DNA of 64,000 bases from the NCBI GenBank assembly GCA_008921705.1, contig VFFE01009197.1, forward strand, positions 1,836,716 to 1,900,715, written 5' to 3'. Position 1 is the first letter of the stretch, and each line of letters begins with the position of its first letter. Source of the stretch: Burhinus oedicnemus. Taxonomy: Eukaryota; Chordata; Aves; Charadriiformes; Burhinidae. The notes under the pieces were generated by a model, which worked only from the letters and a program-made list of their open reading frames with translations, was not told the origin of the DNA and did no database searches. The position numbers and the translations under genes were made by a program. Below, piece after piece: positions 9,769 through 24,166 of this stretch.

Positions 9769-12700
9769 AGGTGGGTGATTGGTCAGGGTCTAAATGAATT
9801 CCCATGCACTCCCTTGCACAAGCAGAGCCGTGGTCCTGCCAGCACTGCTGCAGCGCGTCATGTTCTTCAGTAAGAAGGGGTCAGTTGACGGTACATTCGT
9901 TGTGCAGCTCCTGTATGCCCTGGGGCAAGAGCAGGTCAGCCAGATGATCTGAAGGGCATAGGATCTTGTGGCTATGAGGGGGAAAAAAAGAAAGAAAAGG
10001 GAGAAAAAAAAAAAAGGTCAAACCTTGTCTTGTCTAGTAAGCGCTGTCTCAGGATCTCTAACACCACTTATGGCTGTATGGGATGTTAGCTGCATGAACT
10101 TTCAGCATTGTATCACAAAATTGAAGTAGAGGCGTTGAAGGCATTTCATGAACTACTAACTCAAAAGAAAGTATATAACTTCTTTTTTTTTAATCATAAA
10201 GATTTTTCTCTTGCATCTTTCTCATTCCCTAGGTACAATACATTTAATATAAAACTTGACAAGAACACGGAATATTGCCCAAAGGTGGTGGCTAGTGATG
10301 AAATACTATCCTGCATGCTGGTAGATGTCTTTTTGTCCCCAAAGATTTGTTGGTTAGGCTGGTACACATGTACACAAAATGCTCTTAAAAATTGTTATGC
10401 TGTGGTTTTGGCAAATGTATTAACACTGGTTTTGCATTAAATTTTTAATGTATTCTCTGTGTAATTGCAGTCTATATAGTGTTTTGTTATTTTTAATTTG
10501 GATTGTTTTAATCATTCAGTGAAATACTAAGGCAATTCTATTTACAATGGTCTTCAAAAACTTAGAGACGTTTTGCTCTTTCTAATGGATCCTAATATAA
10601 TATTACATATGAGACACGAATTCTATCACTATGCCAATGTTACTAGTCAGTGACAAAATCAATGGGTGTTTAAAAAAGCAGTTATTTTGAGTCTGTGTCT
10701 CAGGAATAGCAAATGACATTCATTTCATAAACAGGTGCATTTTTAATTATGTGTTTATCCTGGGTCACTGCTTTTTAAAGACCTTCATTTGAATCGACAA
10801 ACCAGTGAAAAGAGCAGCCAAGTACCCAGAAAGAGCTGATAGTTATCTTTGCCAATCTGCTTACCTTGGTGAGGACACGTTTACCGCGTCCTTTATGAGG
10901 GGCTCAGGATATGCAATTATTAATTAAATTTGGGATTGTTTTCCCCTTGGGTCTTTATAAGTTAAAATAGGAACGTTTCTCCCAAATTTACCAAATCAGA
11001 ATCAAAACTTAAATTCCAGTTGCTGGGAGAAGGGAAGCTCTTTGAAAGTGGTGTTCGCTGTGCAAAGAACTCTGGGATCCAGAGACAACTTGTGAATGAG
11101 GGAGAAAAACACAACCACCCAACCACCTATCCTGTAATTATGTTAAATGACTTTGAGAAGTGGAAGATACTAAGAAATGAAAAGAAATCAGTTAAAAAAA
11201 AACCCTTGAGCTGTATGGGGTGCAGTGAACCTGCATAACCCTCCCTTTTTAAGGCCTGGGGGAGCTTGGGAGGCACAGCTTCTGCTGCATCCAAACCGCT
11301 TTGCAGGCCGTGATTTCAATCTTGTGGAAGAGGACGGGTGAAAAAGAAATCTCCTGCAAGATATTGCGGGTTAGGCTGTCCTTGGGACTGCTTTGATAAT
11401 GATACCATGATATGGAGCTTTTGCACCTCGCTCCTGTCTCCCTCCTCTCCGGCAAGCAAATGCATCACTTGTCTCCTTCGCCCACCCCATTCCTTTGCTC
11501 CCGAGAAGGAGTGGGGAGGGTCAATTTCAGACAGGTGCTGTTGGTCTCCTGCAATCATCACTTATTTTGGGGTAACGTCTAAAAGAAGACTTCGCTGACA
11601 TGTTAATTCAATGCTAACTCTTAGACGAGTTTCCCAGGCAACAAGGAAATGGCTGTGCTGCTTTCCACTCTCACTAAAGACAAACCAGATACTTAATGGA
11701 TGACTAAAAAGGAACAAATATTTTAAATTCGGAAGTACCAGTGAGAAGAAACCAATTATGTAAAGTAAAAAAGGCAAATTAGCATGAAATTAAGGAAAGA
11801 GGAAATTTACATTTTGTATCAGAAACATATTCACAGACTGACATATCGGGCTGTGACTAAAACTGATGAGAAGTCAGTGCTTTCACTGCTGGGGAGGCTG
11901 CAGAGCTCTAAATTCGGTTTTAGAGCAATTAGTAGAATTTTTTATATTTCTGCATTGGCAGGAAAATACCAGAGACGCCCAAAGCATTTAATTTTTACAA
12001 CTGTGAAGGAAGATGTGGGTACCAGGACTGGGCTCCCATTGAAACACAGTCCCGGTGTTTCTTGGTTGTGGGTTTCCCGCCCATCCTGTCCCATCTGGTG
12101 GAAACCAGGGCTCGGAAGCGATGAGAGTTTGAAGCTGGAGATGCAGGAGGCTGCAGCAGCCTCAGCCCAGGAGCAGTCCACGACATACCGCTGCCCCAGA
12201 GCCAGGTGACCTGGAAAATCCCAGATGCAAATGTGGCTAACTAAAGCCAGCTTCCAAAATCCTGTCCCCCGACGGTAGCTGTGCTGTCATCACAGAAACA
12301 GTCTCCTCTTGCTATAAGAGAAAGATGGATTTGACTGCTTTTCCTCACCATGTCTGGTTACAACTGGGCTTGCAGCTCTCTCTCTGAAGCACAGTATTGT
12401 TTTTGACCGACTGCTAAGCATCGCTTAAATGATATCTTTAAAAATATAGTTACCTCAGATTTCAAGTAGATGATACACTGGATTAAGTTGTTGTTACATC
12501 CCAAAGTTTGATAGCTAGTATGGGAATTTGGAAGAGAAATGAGAGATATGCTATCAGCCCCATTGTAGTGTTGGAGTAAATGGGCTTTTGATAATTTTTT
12601 TGAAGTGAATAAAAGTGGGAGGAAAACTAGTCTGCCAAGAGGAATAGTTGGCAATTAATGAAAAATAGCTTTGCTCTTTGTAGACTTTACAGATGCAAGG

Positions 12701-15700
12701 ATGGGACAAACATTTTTTTGGTCCTGATTCAGCAGGTTCATGGGGGTCACACAATTCACAGCACAAAGCATCAGCCTGACCTGCAGAGAGCGATCCACTG
12801 GAGAGCCACGGAGCCGCAGGAAAGCCTTTGATCTCTGCGTGCGCCTGCCAGTTGGCCACTGCTGTGTCAGAAATGCCTCTGTTGTTAGTGGGGAATGTGA
12901 ATGTGATAAAGAAGAATTTCAGAGCATGCTGTATGCAAAGCCTCAGCTTTATCCTGCCTCCAGAAACCTATGTGGCTCCAGAACCAGCTGTACAGTAAAA
13001 CTTTTTCTGTAGCCACCTCATTCCCCCAGACGTCATACTCCTCTGTATACCACATGAAGAAATAAGCAAAATCAAGCCCAAAGACCCTCAGTCAAGTTGT
13101 ATTAAATCTTTTGCAGTCGCAAAACATTTCCTCTGGCTGCATGAACCGTAAGGAGACACCCGTAATTTATACAGCTGTGCTGGTGCCATAGGCTCCTTTA
13201 GCTGCCAGCAGTGACAGTGGTGGCCATGTCCTCCCAGCGTTGCCCAGGGTGGAGGCCAGCTTGCAAGAACGGCTGCCGTGCAATCAACCTGCAGCAAGAA
13301 AAACATGGGAAGGTGCCCAGGATTTGCAGGGAGGCGTACAGCCAAATGCCCTGTGTGCCCAAAGCACGTTGAAAAAGTGCTCGTTCCGATGAGTCAGTCA
13401 TGCAGTATTTCTCTAAGGAGCTGAGCAGTGAGGAAAGGTAGGTGTAAAATGAAGCCTGAGAGGCTGCGGGTCTAATGAGGTCCCACCACCCCACCCAGGG
13501 CTGGAGCCTGAATGCAAGAAAAGGAGATCAAAGGGACTGGCTCCCGGCTCTGGGTGCCTGCAGACAGCTAACGTACATACCAGCGAGCTGGTATGGATAA
13601 GCTTCATTTATACTTCTGTCGAGGGCAGCAGAGAGAATAAGGTAAGGGGCACAAAAGGAGGAGGAGAAGGATTGTGTGGAGGAAATGAGAAACTGAACTC
13701 TCCTGGGGGACTGGAAGGGGTCCCGTAGCAGCACTTCTCATCTAAGCGTAGAAATGTCGGGGCGAGGAACACAGCCAGTGTTACAGTGCTGGGATGAGAT
13801 TGCAAGAGGCAGCTCTGGGAGTGAGATTATTGAAGCAACTGCCACTGTCTTGTTCTTTGCCTTACAAAAAAAATCTCCTCTGTAGTTTTCTTCAAGCAGC
13901 AGCTTGATTTCTGAGGTCTTGCAGAGAGCTGGCTACTTGGAAATGGGATCTAGACCCGATAGCCTCGGACTTCATTGAAGCTGTGAGTATTCTGGTCAAA
14001 CACAACTGTTAATAAACACCTTATATGGAGGAATGAAAAATGTTCCTTTTTTTTTTTATTCTATTATGAGTTGTTAATTTGTTTGCTAAACTGCCTTCAA
14101 CTCTAAATTGGCTTTTTGGCTCTTTGTAACTGGTTACACCAAAGGATGAACGAGAAGGCCACTACTGCCTGTTGGGAAAACCCACTGGTATTTACAGTAA
14201 TGCAGAAAATATTCTTACAGTAATGTGGGTGAGAGGAGGATCGTGCCTCCCTCCTGCTGGGAATCTCACTCCCAGCAGAAGCTGCACAGCCTGGCAGGAG
14301 CAGGCGGGTCTCTGCACTGACACCGGGAGCAGATGTGGAGGGCTGCGTGTGCTTAACTGCCCTGAAGAAATGGAGCACCTCTGGCTACTAATTACTTATG
14401 TACAGGGAGAGCAGTTCTGTAGCATGATCATCCCAGTCTCCATGCTAAGTTCCCACTGAACAAGACTCCCAAGAATTGCTCCTCACCTCCAAGTGAAAGG
14501 TAAAGGGGGTGAGCGTGTGTGTGATATAACAAATACCGTATGACATTTTCCCTGTGCAAAGGTCTCTGGGCTGTGAAGCCAACAGGGGTTTGGTACCAGC
14601 AAAAACTATTCTTTTCTGCATAACAGCACTATTAACCCTGAAGGGAAAAACCCCAGCATTTTTGAAATCCAGTTCCAAGTTTGCACTGTGCTGAAATGTC
14701 TTTCCATTGCACAATAGCATGGTGAGCTGCTCTGGGATAAAGATGGAGCAATTTTTCGTTTAGCTCTCCAGGAGCAGAATAAACTACATATATTTTTCAC
14801 ACTGCATAAGGATTCAGGGGAAATGTCAACATGGTTGTGTCTGTCTGTCAAGGTTACAGCATCAGCTTCAGCATTTTTTTGGCACACCTCCTTAAAATAC
14901 AACTGTTTACTGATTTGTCATCTTTGTCTTACACCAAGGAAGGGGTAATTTTGTTTTGCACTTCAGGGATCTTTTCAAGTAATCTCATCTCCTTATAATA
15001 TATGAATATAATGAGGTGTGCTTTTCATACATATATACTCAAACTGCAGCTACCAGCATGTCCCTTATCTTACAGGAGCAATGCCACCAACTGATACACT
15101 GATTTAGCGTTTTTATGGGTTCTACAGGAATTTTCTTTCCATACAAGCTACAGAAAACTGAGCATACTTTCCTGTATACTTTGTATTGCATTATAAAAAG
15201 GAACTAATTGCTCTGGACATTAAATTCAGTTTGCAAAACAGTGTTCCTACTGCAACCAGGACTGCCAAGCAAAATATTTGCCTATTTACTGCTCTGACAG
15301 TCTGGCAGTTGGAATAGGGCAGGTGGTAGCAGAGCCATAGCATTTACCTTTGTTAAATAGTAAGGGTTTGAAAGAGGATTATATATATTAAATGCCTTGC
15401 AATCAGGTGGAGACAGACTGGAGGGTCGAGAAGAGAGGGCTCAGGGTGATAAATGGCCAAGAAACTTACTATGGGAGCTTGGGTAGAAATAAAGAAAGCA
15501 AAAAAAAAAAAAAAATCAGATCAGCCAGTAACAGATAAAATCCTTGTGGAGTGGTGCAAAGACTTGAAAGTGAGATTGGGAGCAAAATAGGGAAACAAGA
15601 GAACTGAAGGAAGCCTCTGGTTTTTTCTCAGTTAAAGCTTTTGCCTTCTATCCAGTCAGTTTAAATAACAGTGACACTGAAAATCTAATAATTACCTGAA

Positions 15701-18700
15701 TTTTCACTAGAAATAGCTTTTGGTTTTCATTGCTGAAGAAAACATGTATTAAAAAATGTTTAGAATTATTTAAAGCACTGCCTAATTTTTGAAGGTGCAA
15801 ATTCAATGAAGGTACAATCTCAGTCAGCGCTGGTTGCCCTGCCCTCTCCTTCCTCCTAACTGCCGAGCGTGAAGAGCTTCAGGAGACAGAGCTCTGCATG
15901 GTTTTCCTCAGGCAGAAGGGTTAACTGAGTTTCTTCTACAGATTTTTATTGCTTGGGTATGACAAGGAAGGAATCCAGCTTGGCTTTCAGATCCCAGATT
16001 TGGTTTTGCAGTCTGAGCAATAAACTAAAAAAAAAAAAAGAAAAGAAAAGAAAAAAATCACCCTGTGAACAGCGCACACATTATCATTTCCCATGGATTT
16101 CCAGATCATTGTGAAACCCCACCAGGCCAGTTTCCTGATGTCAAACGGCAGAGGAAAAAAGAGGTCTCTAGCAGGAGTTCAGAGCTGAACCAAAGAGCAG
16201 CAGGAAGGGCCTCAGTGGGGTGGTCTGCGTGCGGCTGGTCCTGCAAAATGGGGGGGCTGTGCAACCCCATCTTACATGTCTGCCACCACCAGCTCCGCTA
16301 CTGGGCTGTGTCAGGTAGATCAGTTTTAAGTATTGCAAGAAAAACTTTTTAGAAAATTGCTAATACTTTTGAAAAGGCCCAGATCTATCCATTCCTTTGC
16401 AAATACGCATTCAAGTTCATACAGAAAACGCTGGTGTCCTCACCACAGAATTTAGCCACTGTCAGTAATGGTTGTGAAGGGAAAAAGAAATGCAACTAAA
16501 CTGCGGAGTGTTCAGTTATTGACCATCTGTGTGGTAACTCCTGCTAAGTAATGATTCTTTTTTCTGGTTACTTCAACCAAGCAAGCACATCTTAAATCTG
16601 CTGCTATTCTTCTGGTAAGAAACTTCAGGCTTTATGGAAATTGCATATATTGTAACACAACCACGTTAACATCTCGGTGAGAGGTATCAACAGCTGGCAA
16701 ACACTGAGTGAGGCAGACTAATGAATGTTATCTTAAAAAAAAAAAATCAGCTTGCAGAAGCAAGACAAAACATGGAATTCATTAAGTAACCCCATATGAT
16801 CTTCTGAGTTCCAAAACTTCTTCAACTCCAAAAAATGCCAATTAGGAGGAGGTTCTTAGTTAAAAGAAATCCTGTGGTTTGACAACACAGGAGAAAACAG
16901 GACTGTAACTTCTCAGGCAGCGCAGGAAGAGCTGTACTGTGCAGTCAGCTGGTGCTGTGGATACTGCTGCAGAAACGGTGTGAATATGCCTGTGTACAGC
17001 TTTCTGTCCAGCTTCGTTGGGAATATTTCTTTGCAAATTCTAAATTAACGCAAATAACTTGTTCAAGTGAGCTTCAGAAGCCACACAGCCTCCAGCGAGT
17101 GAGCGCACATGTCACAGATGCCTGTTCACGATCCCCTCCCCTGCGCCTTTGGTCAGCCTGGCAGGGACCGGAGCGGCTTCGGCTGCTTCGACTTCTAAAC
17201 CCGCAGCCACTGCTTCCTCAGATGGTGACTAGTCACTTCCAATATTCTGTGGCTAGTTAGTGAAATTAGGTGTTTGGAAAAACTTGATAATATGAAAGTA
17301 TACTGGAACATTTCTTGGATCAGACTACCGCATTACTCATGCATCATTAATTCTCAAAATATTAAGGGAACATTTCTTAATATTGGGCTCTATTCCGTTA
17401 AAGAGATACAAAACAGCTTGCTTTTAACCATGATGCAAAACGCACAAAATGGGTTGAGCAGATCCCCTTTGTAAGAGTAGGTAGGAAACCAAAGTGGGAC
17501 TGCTGGTGTAGAAGAGACTTGTTGGGCTTAGACTGAGAGTTTTGGATTTTCTGTTATGCGCTGTGGTGCGTACTTGTTTTATTAGCCCAGAACTGCAATA
17601 TCTCATTGTTAATGCTCACGTTGCTTCACTCCCATGTAGGATTTTCTGTTGTCACAGTAGACCAATTTAATGCTCTATTCAGCATTCCTCGTATAACTAA
17701 AAACCACTACCAACTTTGCCTGCAAGCCTGAGTTTGAAGAGAATGCAGCCTTAGTACTAATGGTATTGGGACCACAGCTGCATTCATTAGCTCTGTTTTT
17801 TAGTGTCTGCCATTCCAGTGAGATTCTCCTCTTTTCCAGGATTAGAGCTGCCCTGGCATTTTCACCGCGTTCGTTACTGCTGTGCCAGAAGTGCAAACAG
17901 AATTTCAAGTGAGCCTCCTTTCCCCTCCTCTCTACGCTGGTACGTAATGATGTTACCTACCGTTTTATTGCTCGCGTCCCAGCTCCTGTGAAGCTGATAG
18001 TTGTGCATAACGCTTCCTAACTGCAAAAAGTTTGGAGCGTGTCAGCAACCAACTCTTTTATTAAGTTATTTCTCTGGACGGGTGATGCTATCCCCTGCGT
18101 TTTAAGGTCGTCTATTAAGATGGAGTGTGGAATTGGTAGGTTGCAGAAGAACAGACCCCAGACAGCAGCTGGTCTGAGCTCAGCATGGGTTCCCACTGCC
18201 TCATGCCTCCTCCCAAAGTCCCTGAAGATCTGTGCTTGCAATGGAGGAGGTGGCACCGCATACCCAACAGTGGATCAGTTCCATCCTTTTGATTCGTTCC
18301 AAGCTGGTGGGAAGACCTGACCAGAGACTGATTCTGCCTTTTTATCACTTTCCAAACCCTCCATCCCTTTGCTCCTGAGCTCTTAACCTCCACTGGGTGA
18401 CCTGGCTGCCAGGATGACTTTTTCGGTGACAAGCTCCTTACCACAGCTGGCTCATTCTCTAAGATTTCGATGTAAGAATAGTGTAATACTTCATGGCTTT
18501 CTCCACTAATGACCCCTTATTAGATGGTTAGCAGGTAGACACCTTTTAAATTACAGCCCAGGACGGATACAGAAGGCTACAAAAGAGGCAAGGGTCATGT
18601 ATCCAAATTAGGGGAAATCAGATAAATATGAATAATGCAATGCCCAGGATGCCGGGAGGAGGTCTGCAGGACGCATGGCTTTCCAGACGCTGCCTGTCTT

Positions 18701-19106
18701 CTTGCTGGGCCTATGCAAAGAGCGGAGCACTTCTGCCTTTGGGATCCGCTTAGGATATAACTACTGACTTATGCAAAACCAAACATCCCTGCAAAGAAAT
18801 GCTGAGAATTCTGTGTTATCTTCCTGAGCTAAATAGAAATTGGTCTCTGAGCATCCCCCTAGTTTCCATGGGACTGCTCAGCGGGGGGCAGAGCAAACTC
18901 CTGATAACTTGAACTCCCCAAGCTCTGATGGGGCCTCTGGTTTGAAAAATGCCAAAGCGGGAAGGAGCAAGGAGTAGGACAGGTTGGATAAGCCCATAAT
19001 CCCTGCGTCCCAGGGACATTCCTTCTGCAGCAGAGTGAATTTCACTGTAAAAATGTATCAGCTTCACTTGCTCTTGCATACAGAAGGTTTTAGCTTGGAG
19101 ACCACT
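9769..19106. other. unique DNA, no recognised gene
   Basis: About 9.3 kb with no coding match. It contains short A-rich runs at about 10003-10014 and 15500-15514, an A/AAAAG run at 16027-16057, and AT-rich stretches at 10440-10800 and 14930-15240. On the minus strand at about 10866 there is a good donor (AAG|GTAAGC) about 90 bp downstream of a TATAAAG, but no second exon could be matched to it. Confidence 0.55.
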
Positions 19107-19130
19107 CCCCCCCCCCCCCCCCTTTTTTTT
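19107..19130 (+). repeat. C16T8 homopyrimidine tract
   Basis: Sixteen C followed directly by eight T, a pure pyrimidine strand of 24 bases. Such tracts can form i-motif or triplex structures and vary in length between individuals. The opposite strand is a G16 run. Confidence 0.9.
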
Positions 19131-22100
19131 CTATCTTAGTGGAATTATTTCAGATGTTCCTGATGGCTACATGCAGAAATTTGAAAGAAAACAATATATC
19201 TGCTTTTGGAAGCTGATGATTCTTTGTCATGGAACTGATTTCTTGAAACAAAAACAATTTTCTGTTTAATCTTTCTCATGCGTTATTTCTCTTTCTATAT
19301 TATGCAAAGTAGTTCTTTACAGAAATTATGCTCTTGTGTATAATGTAAAAGGTAGACTTTCAATAGGAAGATATTTTTGGCAGGCTACAAGATGGAATTT
19401 GATAAGGTGAGCTCTGGGGATTTACTATTTTGGGAAGCACAGTGAGGGCAGGTGAGCTAAACTGTCTGTCTTTTCAGTGCCCCTGCTAGAAAGCCCCAGT
19501 GGCAGGGGGGTTACGGGGGCTTTGAAACAAGCCCTCCATCGCTACAACCTACTTCGCATTTAAAACTTGTCAGCATCAATGGAACAACAGAAAGAAAAGG
19601 TGAGAGAGTTCTGTGTGAAATTTGAAGGGGGGGAAGGCTGTTCAACACCACTTGATAAGCTAGGGAATTCAATCGCTATATTTTTCAACAATTTTCTCGT
19701 CTCTGGTGGGTCAGGTGGGTGCTAATGCTTTCAAGTTGTTACCACCACAGGGACTCGCTATGAAAAACAGCAAAGTCTAAGGGCAGTATCAACCGCAGCC
19801 AGCCATCAAGCAGCTGCAAGGGACAGTGGGCACCAAGCGGTGCAGGATTGCTGCTGGAAGGGAGCCTGTGATCCTGCAACAGGCAGTCATCACCCGTGGT
19901 GGAAGAAAGGCGAAAAGAGAAATACAAATAGCAACGGAAGCAGTAATGTAAACATTTCACAAGGGAGGTCAATACTGCTTTATTATTTTTATCAGTTGGA
20001 TTAGAGTGAAAAATGAGATATGCTCAGAGTGCTTTTGCAAATATCTAGCAGGTCTGTGGTTATGAACTCCTAGGCTCGATGCAACACTAATACTTGGTAA
20101 GCAGTAAATTACTCACGTTATTTCCTAGACGCGCGAGCTCAGCTTGGAGTGTTAAATGGCCGTTGTAGTATTTGCTTTGCAAAGAAAGCTACTTCTTTTT
20201 TCTCAGTAGCTTTTCCAAGCAGCACTCCTTCCTTTTCCACCTTCTCTCTGAGGGGTTCAGAGGCTATTGAACACAGAGGCTAAGCACACAGTTTTTTCTG
20301 TGTCCCAGGAGCTGGCTTACTCATTCAACAATGTTATATATCTATATCTGTATCTCTTTTCCTTCAGGGAGGAGAAAAGGTAAAAGATCTTCTATTCTGA
20401 CAAGTTAAAGGCATGCTCCCGCTGAACTTACCTGGAGGATTAGGTAACCTGCAGAGATTTCTAAGGAAAACTGTCATGGAACTGAAACTGAAGCTAGAGG
20501 TGGCCATCTACATAGTAACTGCCCTGTCTCTGCACTGGAGGTTGCCCTGGGCTCCAGGAGGCATCTATGGCACCCCAGTGTCACCTGGGGCAGTGACCAG
20601 CCCACATAATAACACCTGTGTTAAGATAGGGACATCTAGCACCTATGCAGGGTGCTTCTCCTCTCTGGCATTTTGCCTGCTTGCTCAAGCAGGACATGTA
20701 ATCTTACTGTCCAATTGCAGAAAGAACATTCATACTTGATTTCTATGTGGCAGCATTAGACCCAAGACAGCCTGCTCGGAACATGAATGCCTGGAGGCTA
20801 CGAGTCCTCAGTCAGCTTCAGGAAACACTTCCAGCCGTCCTTTATGGCCTTGCCTCTCCAAAGCCTCTGCTAGGCAGGAAGGTACCACATCTTACCTGGA
20901 AAGAGGAAAACCAAGATGATCATCACCTAAAGTTTCTTTGGGTATTTAGCCATGATCAGTGAGTTACCAATCAGGTTAGCTATGATATGGACAATTTTGA
21001 ATATAAACACAGTTCACCTAACCCCTCCACTGCAGTTAAAAAGTGCTAGCAAGGATGAAGAATAAATAAGCTTGCCATTAAGCTAATGAGACCCATATGC
21101 TCGTGCAGTCAAAAGTGAACTAAATGTACTGAAAAGCCAAAAAGCAGATGAATGAACCACAACAGACATCCTGAAATCATGTTTGAAATGCAAATATTGA
21201 TATTTCTCACACTTTTTTCCCTTATGTAAATCACATCTAAATAAGGCATCTGGTAGAAGAGAACATATTTTTGCCTTTGAGCTCATACTCAAATGAATGA
21301 AGCAAACCCAACTTGAGAGAATACCTACAGGCTGCTACAATTACTGGAGTCTGCAGACAGTTGGGGAGTCACAAACAAGACTTGCCATTGTGATGGAAAC
21401 TGAGCCTGAAAGTAATTTATATCCAAATCTGTACAAATTCATCTGAGAACTTTTTTCCTAAAAATGCAAGCCACACAATTTTCTCCCGGGATCAAACTGC
21501 AAATGTCGGGTTTGGGGAATCCAGAAATAGTTGCAGTCAGAAAGCACTTTAATACCAGAGAAATTATCCTCTTTCTTCTGTTTTGTTTCCATGTGACTTA
21601 CACAGAAGAAGAAAAAATGAAAAGAGAAACAAACTGCCAGCTTTTATGAGCTTGATGTTACTTTGACAGGAAAGGTATATCTCAGGGAAGAATTTTCCTT
21701 CCTTTGCTAAAGGTTTGGGCTACTTTTTGCTGTGCACTTGCTCTTCTAGCTGCTGCTGTCACCGACATCTATTGCTTTGCACATCTGACAGATCAGCCCA
21801 TTTTTCTCCACCAGTGATGTCATTTAATTGGGCAAATTATGTCTTATAAATACCGCTGGCAGAAAGCTACGAGTTTCAGGCTTCCCTCCGGGGAAAATGT
21901 GCCAAAATTCCTCTCCTGGCATTTGAAGGTGCCACTTTGAATCGATGGAGCTACCGTCTTAATTTGTGTGGGATGAACCAGCCCTTCTGCTTGCTGAGAT
22001 GCAAGGATGGAGCTTGTGGTTATGCTGTGTGTGGTTATTATAGCACACGCTCCTGGGTGCTGATGACTAAGAGCAATGTGGCTGCATTGTGAATTTGGGG

Positions 22101-23399
22101 CCAATTCAAAAGGAGATTGGGGAAGGAGGTCTATGTGTTGGTGGCTGCTTGGGCTGAGGAAGAGGGTTCTTGGTAAATGCTATATTTGCACGCCTGTGTA
22201 ACGCATGCCGTCTTCCCCAGTGATACCAGGGATTGCACTGGGAACTAACACGAGCCTAGCATCAGATAGATTCCTTGTCATACAGTTTATGTATCATGAC
22301 ATATATGTAATATACCAGGCATGTATCGCAATCCTGGGTCATAAGGGCAAGCGTGTGATACTAAGTAATGTTTGGCTTAATGGCAGTTTGATGCATTTTC
22401 TTACCTGCTTTTCTTTTCTTTTCTTTTATATCTTTTTGCCTTTTGCTGATACTCTTTATTTTTCTGACCTCCCTTTCAGGGAGCAGAAAGAAGAAATACA
22501 CCCTTTTCCTGGTCACCCACCTTCTCTGGTTTCCCTCTCCATGGGTAGGACACATTGCCATAACTCATCGGGGTGGTGCTCTGCTTTGCACCACTGGATT
22601 AAATACAAGTATACTTTTACCCAGCCGCAGCAATACATCAAGCTGCAGCACCAAGTCAGTATGTTGAAACTGTCCTTATGGCACCCATGAAATACCCTGG
22701 AAAACACACTATTGCCAGAGCTTCTCTTATCACTGCCACGGTAATTCTTATCAGCCTGGCTTCCTTTTGGACTGTTCCTGAAAGCCAAAAAGCTGTGAAT
22801 ATTCATCACATTTAGTTTAACTCAGAGTGTCCTCTCAGACTGAAGGCTTAAATAGCCACCGGGTACTGACATACTGTCAGAAATGGACACCTTACCAGTC
22901 CAAGCTGCGTGTCCCCAGTCGATGCCCGGCAGCAAAAGATGTAAATGTTTGGAAAAGACACAGGTTTTAACCAGGCATAGGTTTTCACAATACACAGTTT
23001 CAAACTGGTAGCTCAGAGTTTACAGTCTGTTCTCTGCCCCTTGAAGTGGGAAGGTAGAGCTTAAAAAACTATGAAATAATGAGAACTGAGCCCAGGATGG
23101 AGGAAGCGAGTGTAGATGTACTAGAGCTATGCTAGTTCACACCAGCTAAGGATTTGGCTTTCAGCTTGTATGTATTATCTGATTACACAAGTTTGTTGTT
23201 GTTGTTGTGGGTTTGGGTTTGTTTTGTTTTTATCTCCAGGTCCGCTGTTAGGGGATTTGACCGCATTGCAACATCTCCAGCTAGAAGCCTGTCAAAGACC
23301 CTGCTAACAAAGTTTTTCTCGTGGTCCATGTTACCTCTACAACATCTCTGAAAAATAACCTAGCATTTGCGATTAGAGAGGGCGCCCTAAGTGTAACGT

Positions 23400-23860
23400 A
23401 AGTGCTGTTTATGTGACACTTCTCCTCCAGCTGAAGTGTGACACTATCATGCGCTGGCATCAGCTGACAGACTATTACAAGCCACTAATGACAATTTCCT
23501 TCCCTCATATCATATTGTAAATGCATTAATAGATCACAACTGTAGCTCATATCTTGCTTCACAGACAAAAGGAAATCATTCTCCTCCAGATTAACTGAAT
23601 TAAAATGTGAGTACCACTCCTGATTCACCAGGACTAAAGCAAAAGCTTCTTTTATGATTCAAGATTGAGAAGAATAGCTGTATTTTCCTGTTTCTTCTCC
23701 GTAACCAAAAGGTTCAGTTTGGGAGTTCACATTAACCACCCTCATGAAGTGCACCATATGTTTTAGTCTTTTTTAATTACTGTAGCCTTTACAATCTCAG
23801 CTAAATGTCATACTTAGTGCTTTGTTTTACAATTAAATTCTCCTTTGGGGAGATCTTAAA
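23400..23860. promoter_or_regulatory. candidate conserved non-coding element
   Basis: An AT-rich stretch of normal complexity with TAATGACAATT-like and GCATTAATAG motifs and no long open frame. It resembles regulatory conserved sequence in composition only. Confidence 0.2.
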
Positions 23861-24122
23861 ATCTTTTTCTCTCATCATCTGTGAAGTGTAAAGGAGAACT
23901 GCAAATTTACATTACTATGGGCAAACAACAGTTTTGTTTGGAAAACAAACTTTAAACTATTATTATATCAAGATGTTTTTTATTAAATGCTGTGTTGATG
24001 CCACATAACAACAACGTAGGAGACAAAAGACATTCTCTCTCCCTCTTCAGCAGTGCCTTGCATAAGCCAAAGCATTGGTATATTATTTGAAGAAAAAGGT
24101 CTACGCAAAATAAAGAACGCGC

Positions 24123-24166
24123 TATCAGCTCAGATCTCCACACGTATCAACTCAGATCTCCACACG
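24123..24166 (+). repeat. 22-bp tandem duplication, two copies
   Basis: Two adjacent 22-bp units, 24123-24144 and 24145-24166, identical except for one G/A difference at the sixth base. Each contains CTCAGATCTCCACACG. It looks like a recent slippage or duplication event in unique DNA. Confidence 0.95.

Noticed and set aside
10860..10965. Minus-strand TATAAAG followed by a good donor
   Set aside because: Suggestive of a first exon, but there is no CpG enrichment and no partner exon was found.
20426..20925. Two strong minus-strand donors at about 20432 and 20892
   Set aside because: Only tiny exons of about 31-49 nt could be paired with them and no consistent frame joins them.
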